DNA of 64,000 nt, taken from S015-6 sp964384945. Its GTDB lineage: Bacteria > Desulfobacterota > DSWW01. A program made the position numbers and the translations under genes. The notes under the pieces were generated by a model. The model did no database searches. It was given only the letters and a program-made list of their open reading frames with translations, and was not told the DNA's origin. The first letter of the stretch is position 1. Each line of letters starts with the position of its first letter. Of this stretch, positions 43,267 to 52,816 are shown in pieces. The DNA lies in assembly GCA_964384945.1 (NCBI GenBank), contig CAYLMK010000013.1, positions 1-64,000 on the forward strand, in the 5' to 3' direction.

Positions 43267-44841
43267 TCACCTGCCGGCGGTCAGGATGTCGATCGTCCGG
43301 CGGCCCCACTCCGTCGTGTGCATCATCCGGCCGTATCGGCTCGACACGTCGGGCGGGCCGAAGGCGATCAGCGGGACGGGGTTGCTCGTGTGGCTTCCCG
43401 TGGACCAGGCCGTCATCTGTCTCCTCGAAGCGACCCGGGCCAGCAGGTTCTTTCTGTACTCCTTTCCCGAGGGGAAGAACCCGGTGTCGTCAGGCTTCCC
43501 TCCGAGAACCTCCCCTGCCTCGGCCTCGCTGATCGGGAATTCGGTGTTCGCTCCGACAAGGTCGGCCAGCGCTCGGGCGGTCTGCCGCTCCGGCGGGAGG
43601 GCGTCGAATCTCTCCAGGATCTCCGCGTAGCTCAACCTCTGGTCATAAATGGCGTCCAGAATGGCGTGCGCGCCGAAATTGCTTCTCGGTTGATAGGGCT
43701 CTCCCTGAAAGGCCTGCCCCGGAAGCGGGAGCGGGGCGGGAAGATCGAACCGGGAATAGCTGAAGCCGAACCCGCCGGTCTCGTGGTCGGCCGTGACCAG
43801 CACCAGGGTGTCTTGCCTTGCCCGGGCCCATTCGTGCACGAGGGCGACGGTTTCGTCGAACTTGAGCATCTCGTGGAGCAGGGCGCCCGCATCGTTGTCG
43901 TGGCCCGCCCAATCGATCTGCCCGGCCTCCACCATGAGGAAGAACCCCCGGGGGTTCCGCGACAGCGCTTCCAGGGCCTTTTGCGTCATCTCTCGCAGGG
44001 TCGGAACGCGGCGGCCGGGATCCTCCCGGCTTCGGGTCTCCTCCATGCCGCTCATGAGCGCATCCGCGGCGAAGAGTCCGAGAAGCCTGTCCGCGGCCGC
44101 CTCCTCAAGCTCCGTCCTGGTGAAGCAGAGCGCGAGCCCCCCGGCCTCCGCCTCCTCGAGCAGGTTGCGGCTGTCCTGCCGCCTCGAACGAATCTCGATC
44201 CTTCCGCCCGTGCGCTCCGCGAGTTTTCGGTGGATTTCCGAGTCCGGCTCATTTGCCTCCCGGGGAATCCACCATTCCAGGCCTCCGCCGAGCATGACAT
44301 CGACTTCCGCTTCGAGCAGATCGACGGCGATCCCATCCTGCCTGGAGCGGTCGGGCTGATGAGCCGCAAAAGCGGCGGGCGTGGCGTGCGTGATGCCCGT
44401 GTCGGTCACCAATCCCGTGGATTTGCCCCTCTGTTCGGCGACTTCCAGGATGGTCGTCACGACATTTCCGTGCAGATCCAGGCCGATCGTTTCCGGGCGG
44501 GACCACTCGCCGCTTGCCATCTGCGTGGCGGAGGCTGCGGAATCGGTCACAAGCGTATCGGCCGATTCATGGCGGGCGACGCCGATGGTTCCCTCCTGCA
44601 GAATCCTCTCGAGGGCGGACTCGCCTCCCCGGGGCCGGTAGATCGAATGGGGCGCGTGACGCGCATAGCTCACCAGGAACCCCACCTGCTGGAAGCCCAT
44701 GCCGTCGCCGATCATGACAATCACGTTCCGGACGGGGGCGGGCCCGGCCGGGGCGAGGGCCTCGCCCTTGCGTGCAGGCCCCTTGCAGGCAACGCAGACA
44801 GCCAGGCCGATGAGGGCGGCGAATAAGCGGTGAAGGGACAT
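43267..44841 (-). CDS. Alkaline phosphatase, lipoprotein-like
   Basis: This 524-aa alkaline-phosphatase-superfamily enzyme hydrolyses phosphate monoesters outside the cytoplasm. The signal peptide ends CVAC (Cys19), a plausible though imperfect lipobox. Metal and nucleophile sites are VIVMIGDGMGFQQ, LVTDSAASATQMASG (nucleophile Ser in DSAAS), VEAGQIDWAGHDNDA, LVTADHETGGFG and STGSHTSNPVPLIAFGP. Length and order match PhoA-type enzymes. No clear PHO box is seen in the gap upstream. Confidence 0.9.
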   Translation of the reverse strand: MSLHRLFAALIGLAVCVACKGPARKGEALAPAGPAPVRNVIVMIGDGMGFQQVGFLVSYARHAPHSIYRPRGGESALERILQEGTIGVARHESADTLVTDSAASATQMASGEWSRPETIGLDLHGNVVTTILEVAEQRGKSTGLVTDTGITHATPAAFAAHQPDRSRQDGIAVDLLEAEVDVMLGGGLEWWIPREANEPDSEIHRKLAERTGGRIEIRSRRQDSRNLLEEAEAGGLALCFTRTELEEAAADRLLGLFAADALMSGMEETRSREDPGRRVPTLREMTQKALEALSRNPRGFFLMVEAGQIDWAGHDNDAGALLHEMLKFDETVALVHEWARARQDTLVLVTADHETGGFGFSYSRFDLPAPLPLPGQAFQGEPYQPRSNFGAHAILDAIYDQRLSYAEILERFDALPPERQTARALADLVGANTEFPISEAEAGEVLGGKPDDTGFFPSGKEYRKNLLARVASRRQMTAWSTGSHTSNPVPLIAFGPPDVSSRYGRMMHTTEWGRRTIDILTAGR

Positions 44842-45155
44842 GATGCATTTCTCCCGGGAGGGAAAGAAAGGGTATCCGGCTTTCCGATGCCGGCCGCGGG
44901 CTCGGCGGAGCGCCGAGCGAAAACCGCTCACTGCCTCATTCTGCCTCTTCCTGAGGGGGTTGTTAAGCCCGGACGGGTGCGGTTGATCAAAACTTCGTGC
45001 AAAGGTAACGGGACGGCAATAACGGTCGCGTATCTCTTGGACGATACAAGAAGTGTCAGTCTTTGTTGCGTCCGGCATTCCGGCGCCCTCCACGCCCAGG
45101 TAAATCCGGAAGGAAGCCGCGGCATGGAGCCGACTCCGAGAGGAAAGGGCAGAAC
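44842..45155. other. Divergent intergenic region
   Basis: About 310 bases between the alkaline phosphatase gene (minus) and the PHP-glycosyltransferase gene (plus). Promoters for both must lie here. TTGATC at 44983 with TAACGG 17 bases on is the best but weak candidate for the plus gene. No PHO-box-like repeat, small gene or RNA structure stands out. Confidence 0.4.
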
Positions 45156-47633
45156 ATGAACAAGCGCAAGCGCAAGGCGGATCTTCACGTCCACTCGAAG
45201 TACTCGAAGCGACCCGCGCAGTGGATCCTGCGCAAGCTGGGCGCGTCGGAGAGCTACACCGAACCGCTTGCGGTCTATGGACTGGCGAAAAGCAGAGGCA
45301 TGGATCTCGTCACCATCACCGACCACAACACTCTGGCGGGAGCGCTGGAGATCGCCCATCTCGAGGGTACCTTCCTGAGCGAGGAGATCACGACCTATTT
45401 CCCTGAGGACCGCTGCAAACTCCATGTCCTGGCCTACAGGATCACCGAGGCCCAGCACGAGGATATCTCCCGGCTGCGTGAGAACGTCTTCGAGCTTGCG
45501 GCCTACCTCAGGCAGCAGCGGATCGTCCACGCCCTTGCCCACCCGATGTATTCGGTCAACGACCGGCTGACCTTCGAACACTTCGAGATGACCCTTCTGC
45601 TTTTCAGGAATTTCGAGCTGAACGGCTCCCGCGACGCCGAGCAGAACGACATCCTCGCCGGCATCCTGGGGAACCTGACGCGGGAGGAGATCGAGCGCCT
45701 GGCGGCGAAGCACCGCCTGGCGCCGGCCTTTGCGGAACCGTGGAGGAAAAACCTGGTCGGAGGCTCGGATGACCATGCCTCGCTCAACGTTGCAGGCACG
45801 CACACGGAGGTCGATGAGGCGGCCGGCGTCGATGACTTTCTGCAGGCGGTCGAGGAAGGCCGGGCCCGCGTCTGCGGCGGGGCCTCCTCGCCCAAGCACC
45901 TGGCCCACACGATCTACAGCGTGACCTATCAATTCTACAAATCCAGGTTCTCCCTCGGTCGCCTCATGGATGCGGACCCGGTCCTGAGCTTCGCGGACCG
46001 GCTTCTGGTTCCGACCGGGCAAACCGACAGGGGGAAGCAGGGCCATGAAAACGGAGGCGCACCCGACACGAAAAGGCCGAACGTGCGGTCGAGAGGCGCT
46101 TCCTGGTCCATGCAGTTCCTTCTTGAAAAAGAGGCCAGGAACATCCTTCGCAACGATACGGAGCTGCTCGGGATCGATGGAACCGGCGGGGGCGGGAGCC
46201 GCGAGGCGACCGAGGTCTGGTTCCGTTTCGTGGATCGGATCTCGGAAAAGGTTCTCCGGCGGTCCGCGGACAACATCCTCGAGAGCGTCTCCGGGGCCAA
46301 TCTGTTCGACATCTTTCATGCGATCGGCTCCGTCGGGTCCCTCTACACATTGCTCGTTCCCTACTTCGTCGGGTACACCCACTTCACGAAAGATCGTCTT
46401 CACGCCTCGGCATGGAGCGAGCGGTTGGGGGCGAAGCCGAGGAGCCCGGAGCTCCGCCGCCTGAAGATCGCCCATTTCACCGACACATTCTACGATGTGA
46501 ACGGAGTGGCCAAGACCCTGCAGATGCAGCTCGAGATCGCCCGGAAGAACCACAAGCAGCTCGAGATGATTACCTGCGGCCCGGAGGCCGAAGGGTTCGG
46601 CATCACCAACTTCGAGCCCATCGGAACGTTCGAGATGCCGGAATACAGCCTGATGAAGCTCTACTATCCGCCCCTGCTGAAGATGCTGGACTACTGTTAC
46701 GAGGGGCGGTTCACCCACATCCATGCCGCCACCCCGGGCCCCATCGGCCTGGCGGCGCTGGCCATCGCCCGGATCCTCCATCTGCCGCTTTACGGCACGT
46801 ATCATACGGCCCTTCCGCAGTACATCACCCAGTTGACCGATGACTCCTCGCTGGAGGATCTGGTCTGGAGATACATGATCTGGTTTTACGGCCAGGCGGA
46901 CGTCGTATACGTGCCCTCCCGCGCCACGGGGGAGGAGTTGGTCGAGAAGGGGATCCCGGAGGAAAAAATCAAGTTCTATCCCCGCGGGATCGACATCGAC
47001 CGGTTCCATCCCTCCAAGGCGAACGGCTTCTTCCGGCGGCGGTTCCATCTCACGGAAAAAGAGATCAAGCTCCTTTACGTGGGCCGCGTGTCCCGGGAGA
47101 AGAACCTGCCTGAGCTCGTCGAGGTCTTCCGCAAGGCGGCCGCGGTCCGGAAGGGAATCCGCCTGGTCGTCGTCGGCGAAGGGCCCTATCTCGAAGACAT
47201 GAGGAAGGCCCTTCAGGGCCTGCCCGTGACCTTCACAGGGTTTCTGACCGGCGAGGATCTGAGCCAGGCCTATGCCTCGAGCGACATCTTCGTCTTCCCG
47301 TCGACCACCGACACCTTCGGCAACGTGGTGTTGGAGGCCCAGGCCTCGGGCATTCCCGTGGTCGTGACCGACCGGGGGGGGCCTCAGGAGAACCTGGTGC
47401 CGGGAAGGACGGGATACGTCGCGTCGAGCGCCGATCCGGGTGCGTTCTTGAAATGCGTGCTTCAGTTGATCGACAACCCGCAATTGCTCAACAAGATGAA
47501 ACGGAACGCCCGGAAATATGTCCGGGACCGCTCCTTCGAGGCGGCCTACCTGCGGCTCTGGGAGAGCTACCGGAACTGCGACCCGCTCCGCAGGGGGCGC
47601 CCGACGGAATTGCCGAGCCTGGGAGCCTGCTGA
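45156..47633 (+). CDS. PHP-domain / glycosyltransferase (GT4) fusion protein
   Basis: This 825-aa protein has two enzymes in one chain. Residues 1-300 form a PHP (polymerase and histidinol phosphatase) domain with metal-binding ADLHVHSKYS, TITDHNTL, VHALAHPMYS and GGSDDHASLNVAGTHTEV. A helical linker (about 300-445) follows. Residues about 445-825 form a GT-B family-4 glycosyltransferase: HFTDTFYDVNGVAKTLQ, HIHAATPGPIGLAAL, YHTALPQYITQL, YVGRVSREKNLPELV and FPSTTDTFGNVVLEAQASG (E-x7-E-like). GT4 members make lipid-linked glycans or glycosyl diacylglycerols. The PHP part may remove a phosphate from the substrate or product. The stop is 4 bases before the radical SAM gene. Confidence 0.87.
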   Translation: MNKRKRKADLHVHSKYSKRPAQWILRKLGASESYTEPLAVYGLAKSRGMDLVTITDHNTLAGALEIAHLEGTFLSEEITTYFPEDRCKLHVLAYRITEAQHEDISRLRENVFELAAYLRQQRIVHALAHPMYSVNDRLTFEHFEMTLLLFRNFELNGSRDAEQNDILAGILGNLTREEIERLAAKHRLAPAFAEPWRKNLVGGSDDHASLNVAGTHTEVDEAAGVDDFLQAVEEGRARVCGGASSPKHLAHTIYSVTYQFYKSRFSLGRLMDADPVLSFADRLLVPTGQTDRGKQGHENGGAPDTKRPNVRSRGASWSMQFLLEKEARNILRNDTELLGIDGTGGGGSREATEVWFRFVDRISEKVLRRSADNILESVSGANLFDIFHAIGSVGSLYTLLVPYFVGYTHFTKDRLHASAWSERLGAKPRSPELRRLKIAHFTDTFYDVNGVAKTLQMQLEIARKNHKQLEMITCGPEAEGFGITNFEPIGTFEMPEYSLMKLYYPPLLKMLDYCYEGRFTHIHAATPGPIGLAALAIARILHLPLYGTYHTALPQYITQLTDDSSLEDLVWRYMIWFYGQADVVYVPSRATGEELVEKGIPEEKIKFYPRGIDIDRFHPSKANGFFRRRFHLTEKEIKLLYVGRVSREKNLPELVEVFRKAAAVRKGIRLVVVGEGPYLEDMRKALQGLPVTFTGFLTGEDLSQAYASSDIFVFPSTTDTFGNVVLEAQASGIPVVVTDRGGPQENLVPGRTGYVASSADPGAFLKCVLQLIDNPQLLNKMKRNARKYVRDRSFEAAYLRLWESYRNCDPLRRGRPTELPSLGAC

Positions 47634-47637
47634 GGAG

Positions 47638-49002
47638 ATGAGGATTCCTCTGCGAATCGGGCCCCTGCTGGCCGGACTCTTTCACAGGCGCCTCCCGGGC
47701 CAGTTGGTGATTCAGATTACGGACCGCTGCAACGCCTCCTGTCCGCAGTGCGGGATGCGGGCCTCGAACGATTTCCCGCGCTCCAAGCTCCCCCTGGACG
47801 ACGTCAGGCGTATCCTCGACAGCGCGGCCGAGCAGGGGATCCAGGTCGTTTCCTTCACCGGCGGCGAGCCGTTTCTCTTCCTAGACGAACTCGTCGAGAT
47901 GATCCGCCATGCCGGCAAGGCGGGCATCGGGTGCATCCGGACCGGCACGAACGGGTACTTTCTGCGGGGCGCGGGCACGGACCGGTTCCGGTCCAGAGTG
48001 GAAAGGATCGCAGCGTCCCTGGCCGGCACCCCCCTGCGCAACCTCTGGATCAGCCTCGACTCCGCCGTCCCCTCGGTGCACGAGGGGAGGCGGGGTTTGC
48101 CCGGCGTGGTCGAGGGAATCGCGCAGGCCCTGCCCGTCTTTCACGCGCACGGCATCTATCCCGCCGTGAACCTAGGGATCAACCGGCGGATGGGCGGCGA
48201 GTCCGTGGCGGAACCCGGGTCGGCCCCGGCCGGTTCCGACGAGCGGCGGCAGGTCTTCTACGAGGCCTGCAAGGCGGCGTTTCGGGAATACTACCGGGCC
48301 GCCGTCGGTCTGGGATTCACCATGGTCAATGCCTGCTACCCCATGAGCGTCGATGCAGGGCAGAGGGCAGGGGATCTCGATCCTGTCTATGCCGCCACAT
48401 CCGCGGACAGAGCCGTGCGCTTCGAGAGGGCCGAGAAGGCCATCCTATACAAGGCCCTGATGGAGGTCATCCCCGAGTACAGGGGCAGGATCCGGATCTT
48501 CTCCCCCCGGACCTCGCTGCTGGCCCTGCACAGGGAATACGCCGGGAACGAACCGCGGGACGCCTATCCGTGCCGCGGAGGCCTGGACTTCTTTTTCATC
48601 GATGCGAGGGACGGCAACACCTACCCGTGCGGCTACCGGGGCGGCGAAAACATGGGGAGGTTCTGGGACCTGAAACGGAATGCGTCGGCCTCGGATGCTG
48701 TCTGCACCCGGTGCGACTGGGAGTGTTTCCGGGATCCTTCGGAGCTCGCGGGTCCCTTGCTGCAGGGCCTCTCGGATCCCGTGGGCCTGCTGCGGAGACT
48801 GATGCGCGACCGGGAGTTCGCACGTGTCTGGCTCGACGACCTCAGGTACTACCGCGCCTGCGACTTCTTCGACGGCCGGAAGCCCCCCGATCCGGATCGC
48901 CTCCGCCGATTCGGCGAAGACCGCATCCCGGCCTCTTCCGCGGCTCCCGTCTGCTCTTGTGGCGAAGAGTTCTGTAGCCCTTGGCCTTCTGTTTCTCCCT
49001 GA
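47638..49002 (+). CDS. Radical SAM protein with C-terminal auxiliary-cluster cysteines
   Basis: The 454-aa protein has the radical SAM CxxxCxxC motif in DRCNASCPQCGMR (about residue 30), the SAM-binding FTGGEPFLFLD and a typical barrel. The C-terminal part holds further cysteines (AYPCRGG, TYPCGYRGG, CTRCDWECF, VCSCGEEFC), as in SPASM or Twitch auxiliary clusters. These often act on peptides or lipids. It is coupled to the PHP-GT4 gene (4-base gap), suggesting it modifies the same glycolipid or a linked product. The last 30 residues are variable. Substrate unknown. Confidence 0.85.
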   Translation: MRIPLRIGPLLAGLFHRRLPGQLVIQITDRCNASCPQCGMRASNDFPRSKLPLDDVRRILDSAAEQGIQVVSFTGGEPFLFLDELVEMIRHAGKAGIGCIRTGTNGYFLRGAGTDRFRSRVERIAASLAGTPLRNLWISLDSAVPSVHEGRRGLPGVVEGIAQALPVFHAHGIYPAVNLGINRRMGGESVAEPGSAPAGSDERRQVFYEACKAAFREYYRAAVGLGFTMVNACYPMSVDAGQRAGDLDPVYAATSADRAVRFERAEKAILYKALMEVIPEYRGRIRIFSPRTSLLALHREYAGNEPRDAYPCRGGLDFFFIDARDGNTYPCGYRGGENMGRFWDLKRNASASDAVCTRCDWECFRDPSELAGPLLQGLSDPVGLLRRLMRDREFARVWLDDLRYYRACDFFDGRKPPDPDRLRRFGEDRIPASSAAPVCSCGEEFCSPWPSVSP

Positions 49003-49082
49003 CTTCCGATCCCCGGGCCCAGACTGCAAGGCGCCGCGCAGGCCTCTGGTCGCGGCGGGTGGGGCCCGCCCGTTGGCGTGCA

Positions 49083-49111
49083 TTGACTTCATCCTTCCGT
49101 AGGCATAGGTT
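49083..49111 (+). promoter_or_regulatory. Possible sigma-70 promoter of the Ig-propeller lipoprotein gene
   Basis: TTGACT (49083-49088), 17 bases, TAGGTT (49106-49111). The -35 is good (five of six) but the -10 weak. The gene starts at 49156. Confidence 0.4.
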
Positions 49112-49155
49112 CGCCGGAAGAAGGCCGACGGGATCGAGAGGGGGAGGAACGCCGC

Positions 49156-50457
49156 ATGAAACGGACCGAATGGGTAAGTGCGTCCCGCATCCTCGTCGCG
49201 ACAGGACTTCTCGCGCTTCTGGTCAAGGCCGGCTGCGGCGGGGACGGTGGCGGGACGAGCCCCGCTCCCGAATCCCCCGTCTTCCTGGAAAAGGCGGGCG
49301 GAGACAATCAGACGGGCGAGGCGGGCCGCGCCCTTCCCGAGCGGATCTTCGTCCGTGTCCGTGATGCGGAGGGGACCGGGATCGGGGGCGAGACCGTCAC
49401 GTTTACCGTCACGGCGGGGGGAGGGTCCGTATCGCCCGTTTCCGCCGTTTCCGGCCCGGACGGGCGGGCCTCGACCCTCTGGACGATGGGCGCCCCTCCG
49501 GTCCGGAACCGGCTCAGGGCCTCGGCCGGCCGGGATGCGGTCGAATTCACCGCATGGGCGGGTCCCGGGGAGGAACCCGTTTTGGAGCTTGTCTTCCAGG
49601 GGGAGCCCGGCGTTGCCAGCGAAGACCTGGCCTTTGAGGAGGGCAGGGGCCTTTTTCTGGGCAGCCCGGGCGCCATCCTCAACCTTGCGGACCCCGCCGC
49701 AGGCGCGGTCGAGATGACGCTCACCGGAGAGGCGGTCGAAAGCCCGGCCGGAATCGCCTTCGGGCCCAACGGAGACCTCTATGTCTGCGAGAACGGCGAG
49801 TCGGGCACGTCCGTGAAGCGGATCGAGCCCTCCGGCAGGTGCGAGGTTCTCTCCGAGGGCTTCGCAGGGCGGCCCTTCGCGCTGCCCAACCACATCGCGG
49901 TGCACAGCTCGGGCGAGATCTATCTCTCTTCGACATGCGACGGAAGGATCTACCGGATTTCCCCGGAGACCGGCCGGACCACGGAGTTTCTCGCCATCCC
50001 CGGGCCGAACGGGCTCGCCCTCGACGCCGAGGAGGCCTACCTGTACATCCTGACCGAGAACCCGGCCGTCTTCTGCCTCCCCAGCCCGAGCGTGCGTGCC
50101 GGCCTCTACCGTGTGCCCCTCGGTCAGACGGGCGGGTTGGAGAGGCTTGTCGAAGGCTTTGCCCTCGCAGGCGACGGTCTGGCCTTCGACGAGGAGGGAA
50201 ACCTTTACACCGTCTTCAGCGGGGACATCCGGGGAAGACCGGGCGGCTTCGACGACAGCGGCGTGTTCGTCTACACGCCGGATGCGCCGGACCGGCCGAT
50301 TCAGGCGTTCTTCACGGTCGACGTTCTGGAAGGAGAGATCCTCACCAACATCGCCTTCGGGGTGGAGCCCTTTGATCCGTATTCGCTTTACTGTTACGGG
50401 TTCACGGGCAAGCTCTACCGGGTCGAGGTCGGGATCCGGGGCAGGGTCCTCCCGTAG
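49156..50457 (+). CDS. Lipoprotein with Big-1-like domain and SMP-30/NHL-type beta-propeller
   Basis: This 433-aa exported protein has a signal peptide ending KAGC (Cys27; Lys at -3 is unusual). Residues about 40-130 look like a bacterial Ig-like (Big-1) domain (GGDNQTGEAGRALPERIFVR, GETVTFTVTAGGG, DGRASTLWTMG). Residues about 145-430 form repeated blades of the type AGIAFGPNGDLYVCENGE, HIAVHSSGEIYLSSTCDGRI and GLAFDEEGNLYTVFSGD, typical of SMP-30/gluconolactonase/NHL propellers. It could bind or hydrolyse a small molecule in the envelope. Three small genes follow on the same strand. Confidence 0.8.
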   Translation: MKRTEWVSASRILVATGLLALLVKAGCGGDGGGTSPAPESPVFLEKAGGDNQTGEAGRALPERIFVRVRDAEGTGIGGETVTFTVTAGGGSVSPVSAVSGPDGRASTLWTMGAPPVRNRLRASAGRDAVEFTAWAGPGEEPVLELVFQGEPGVASEDLAFEEGRGLFLGSPGAILNLADPAAGAVEMTLTGEAVESPAGIAFGPNGDLYVCENGESGTSVKRIEPSGRCEVLSEGFAGRPFALPNHIAVHSSGEIYLSSTCDGRIYRISPETGRTTEFLAIPGPNGLALDAEEAYLYILTENPAVFCLPSPSVRAGLYRVPLGQTGGLERLVEGFALAGDGLAFDEEGNLYTVFSGDIRGRPGGFDDSGVFVYTPDAPDRPIQAFFTVDVLEGEILTNIAFGVEPFDPYSLYCYGFTGKLYRVEVGIRGRVLP

Positions 50458-50492
50458 GGCGGGCTCGAAGGCGGCCTTTGCAGGAGCATGCG

Positions 50493-50945
50493 ATGGACGC
50501 AATCATGAGACTCGTCTGGCTGGTTTCCGTCCTGGCGGTGGGATGCTCGGGAGCGAGACCAGCGGGTTTGGGCGTCAAGGAAGGGAAGCTCGCGGCATGC
50601 CCGAAGTCGCCGAATTGCGTATCGACGCAGAGCAGCGACGAGGAGCACAGGATCGACGCGATCTCCTACACCTCCTCCCTGGACGAGGCCAGGGACAGGG
50701 TGGAGAAGATCGTCCGCGGCATGCCCCGCTCTCGGGTTGTGGTGCTCGAAAGGGATTACATGCACGTCGAGTGCACGTCGCGGATCTTCCGGTTTGTCGA
50801 CGATGTGGAATTCTGGTTCGATGACTCGAACAAGGTCATCCACTTCCGATCCGCCTCCCGGGTCGGCTATTCGGACCTCGGGGTCAACCGGAAGCGGATG
50901 GAGGAGATCCGCGCTCGGTTCATCGAGGGGCGGTTCGGCCCCTGA
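50493..50945 (+). CDS. DUF1499 family lipoprotein
   Basis: This 150-aa protein has a lipobox (LAVGC, Cys18) followed by LAACPKSPNCVSTQSSDEEH, the conserved cysteine pair and S/T-rich signature of the DUF1499 family. Later FRFVDDVEFWFDD and VIHFRSASRVGYSDLGVNRKR complete the family core. The function is unknown; it would sit in the cell envelope. AGGAG lies 7 bases before the ATG. It starts 36 bases after the propeller lipoprotein and precedes a flavin-binding protein gene. Confidence 0.85.
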   Translation: MDAIMRLVWLVSVLAVGCSGARPAGLGVKEGKLAACPKSPNCVSTQSSDEEHRIDAISYTSSLDEARDRVEKIVRGMPRSRVVVLERDYMHVECTSRIFRFVDDVEFWFDDSNKVIHFRSASRVGYSDLGVNRKRMEEIRARFIEGRFGP

Positions 50946-51003
50946 CAGGAATTTTCAACGCCCTCCCGAGGGAAGGCCGGAACCGGAGAGAGGACGCCGC
51001 GAG

Positions 51004-51468
51004 ATGCGCAGAAAGGACAAGGAAATCCGGGACCGCGGGCAAATGCTCGAGATCATCGAGAAGTCCCTTGTCTGCCGGCTCGGCCTCTGTCAGGACAACG
51101 TGCCCTATGTGGTGCCTCTGAATTTCGGCTACCGCGACGGGTGCCTCTATTTTCATTCCGCCCGGCAGGGCAGAAAGATGGACATGATCCGGGCAAACCC
51201 CCGCGTGTGCTTCGAGATCGACACCGACACGGAGCCGATCCCGTCGAATCAACCGTGCGACTGGGGCATGAAATTCGCGAGCGTGATCGGGTTCGGGACC
51301 GCGGCCGTCCTGGAAGACCCGGAAGAGAAGAGGAGGGGGCTGGACGCGATCCTGGAACACTATTCGCCGCGTCCGCTGCAGCCCTACCCTGAGTCCTTGC
51401 TGGAGCACACCGCCGTGATCCGGGTGCAGGTGGAAGAGATGACCGGAAAGCGGTCCGGCGGGCTTTGA
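51004..51468 (+). CDS. Pyridoxamine 5'-phosphate oxidase family protein (NimA-like flavin-binding)
   Basis: This 154-aa split-barrel protein starts with RDRGQMLEIIEKSLVCRLGL and shows VPYVVPLNFGYRDGCLYFHSA, GRKMDMIRANPRVCFEID and FASVIGFGTAAVL. These are the flavin-binding pattern of the PNPOx-like group related to NimA nitroimidazole reductases. It probably binds FMN or F420-like flavin, or heme; the substrate is unknown. It lacks the residues of genuine pyridoxamine-phosphate oxidase. Confidence 0.85.
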   Translation: MRRKDKEIRDRGQMLEIIEKSLVCRLGLCQDNVPYVVPLNFGYRDGCLYFHSARQGRKMDMIRANPRVCFEIDTDTEPIPSNQPCDWGMKFASVIGFGTAAVLEDPEEKRRGLDAILEHYSPRPLQPYPESLLEHTAVIRVQVEEMTGKRSGGL

Positions 51469-51567
51469 AACCGTCCGGAAGATGCACCTCGCCGATCGCC
51501 GAACGGTTCGCGAGCCGGAGACACGCCTTCGGATGGGTGCCCGGGGATCTATTCTTCCGGGAAGTTG

Positions 51568-52584
51568 ATGAGGCAGACCCCGCTTGAGGCCCAACAACAG
51601 CAGGACAACGCAATGCTTTCGGTCATCATCCCCACGTACAACCGCCTGCCAATTCTCCGGGAAGTCCTCGCGGCACTGGCCGCCTGCGACGTGCCCAGGC
51701 AGGGCCGCGAGATTGTGGTCGTTTCCGACGGCTCGGAGGACGGCACCAACGAATGGCTGGCCGGCTTCAAACCGCAGGGGCCTTTCCGCTTCCTCGTTCA
51801 ACCCAACTCCGGGCCGGCTTGTGCGCGCAACCTCGGGGTCAAGCATTCCACCGGTGACCGGATTCTCTTCATCGGCGACGATACCGTGCCCGCGCGCGAC
51901 CTGCTGGTCCGGCACTGTGACCGCGCAGCCCGCGAGCCAAGCCCGGACACCACAGCCGTGCTGGGGTACACGTGCTGGCACCCCCGCATCCGGGTCAGTC
52001 CGTTCCTCGATCATATCAACGAGTACGGGCTGCAATTCGGATTCTCCATCATCCCCGACCCCGAAAACGTACCGTTCCATTTCTTCTACGCGTCCAACGT
52101 TTCGGTCTCGCGGAGGCTCTTTGAACAGCTCGGCGGTTTTGACACGAGCTTTCCGAATGCGGCTTGGGAGGACGTGGAGTTTGCCTACCGGGCCCGCAAG
52201 CTGGGCATGCGGATGGTTTACGAACCCGCCGCCCTCACCCGGCACGATCACAACGTGGACATCCGTGGTTTCCTGCGGCGCCAGGAGCGCGTTGGCGCCT
52301 CGGCGGCGACCCTTCTGCGAAAACACCCGGAATTGACCCGCTTCCTCGGGGCGAACCTGGTTCAGGAAAGGCGAAGGCTCCGCCGAAGGCTGAAGAACCG
52401 GGGCGGGCGGCTGTGGTTGTTGTTGAGCCAGTGGGTACCCGCGTTGTTCTCGGCGGAAATCTGCGATGCCGTCATGCGAGATGCCTATTTCACGGGCCTG
52501 GCCAGGGGCCTCGAACGCGAAACCGCGACAACGCGGCCGGCGGGGGACGATGCGGCTGTCCGACCGCGGAGCCCGGCGGATTGA
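51568..52584 (+). CDS. Glycosyltransferase family 2 protein
   Basis: This 338-aa GT-A enzyme has LSVIIPTYNRLPILREVL at the N terminus, VVVSDGSEDGTNEW, NSGPACARNLGVKHSTGD, the DxD-like IGDDTVPA, and SNVSVSRRLFEQLGGFD with AWEDVEFAYRARKLGMRM (catalytic ED). It transfers a sugar to a lipid, protein or polysaccharide acceptor and has no membrane span. Starts at 51568 and 51613 are both possible; the second begins directly at the LSVII strand. A C-terminal tail of about 40 residues is variable. The 230 bases after the gene hold nothing recognisable. Confidence 0.85.
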   Translation: MRQTPLEAQQQQDNAMLSVIIPTYNRLPILREVLAALAACDVPRQGREIVVVSDGSEDGTNEWLAGFKPQGPFRFLVQPNSGPACARNLGVKHSTGDRILFIGDDTVPARDLLVRHCDRAAREPSPDTTAVLGYTCWHPRIRVSPFLDHINEYGLQFGFSIIPDPENVPFHFFYASNVSVSRRLFEQLGGFDTSFPNAAWEDVEFAYRARKLGMRMVYEPAALTRHDHNVDIRGFLRRQERVGASAATLLRKHPELTRFLGANLVQERRRLRRRLKNRGGRLWLLLSQWVPALFSAEICDAVMRDAYFTGLARGLERETATTRPAGDDAAVRPRSPAD

Positions 52585-52816
52585 GTCGGACGAAAGCGTG
52601 AATCTTCGGTGGAGACCCACGGCCGCGCGGGGTCGCCGGGGCGGCAGGCGCCTTCCGATTCGGCTCCTTATTATCGGTTCGCAGAATGATCGGGTCTTGA
52701 TAGCGCACGAGGCGGGAAAGTCGATCCCCTGTGACGTGGAGAAAAGCCGGGCCGCCTGGCAGGGGGCGGTGAGGTTGTGAATCGATCCGGTGACCGGTGA
52801 ACCAGGCACAGGCGAT

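Noticed and set aside
44928..47483. Long open minus-strand frame opposite the PHP-glycosyltransferase gene
   Set aside because: The plus strand encodes clear PHP and GT4 motifs; the opposite frame has no recognisable domain and unusual composition.
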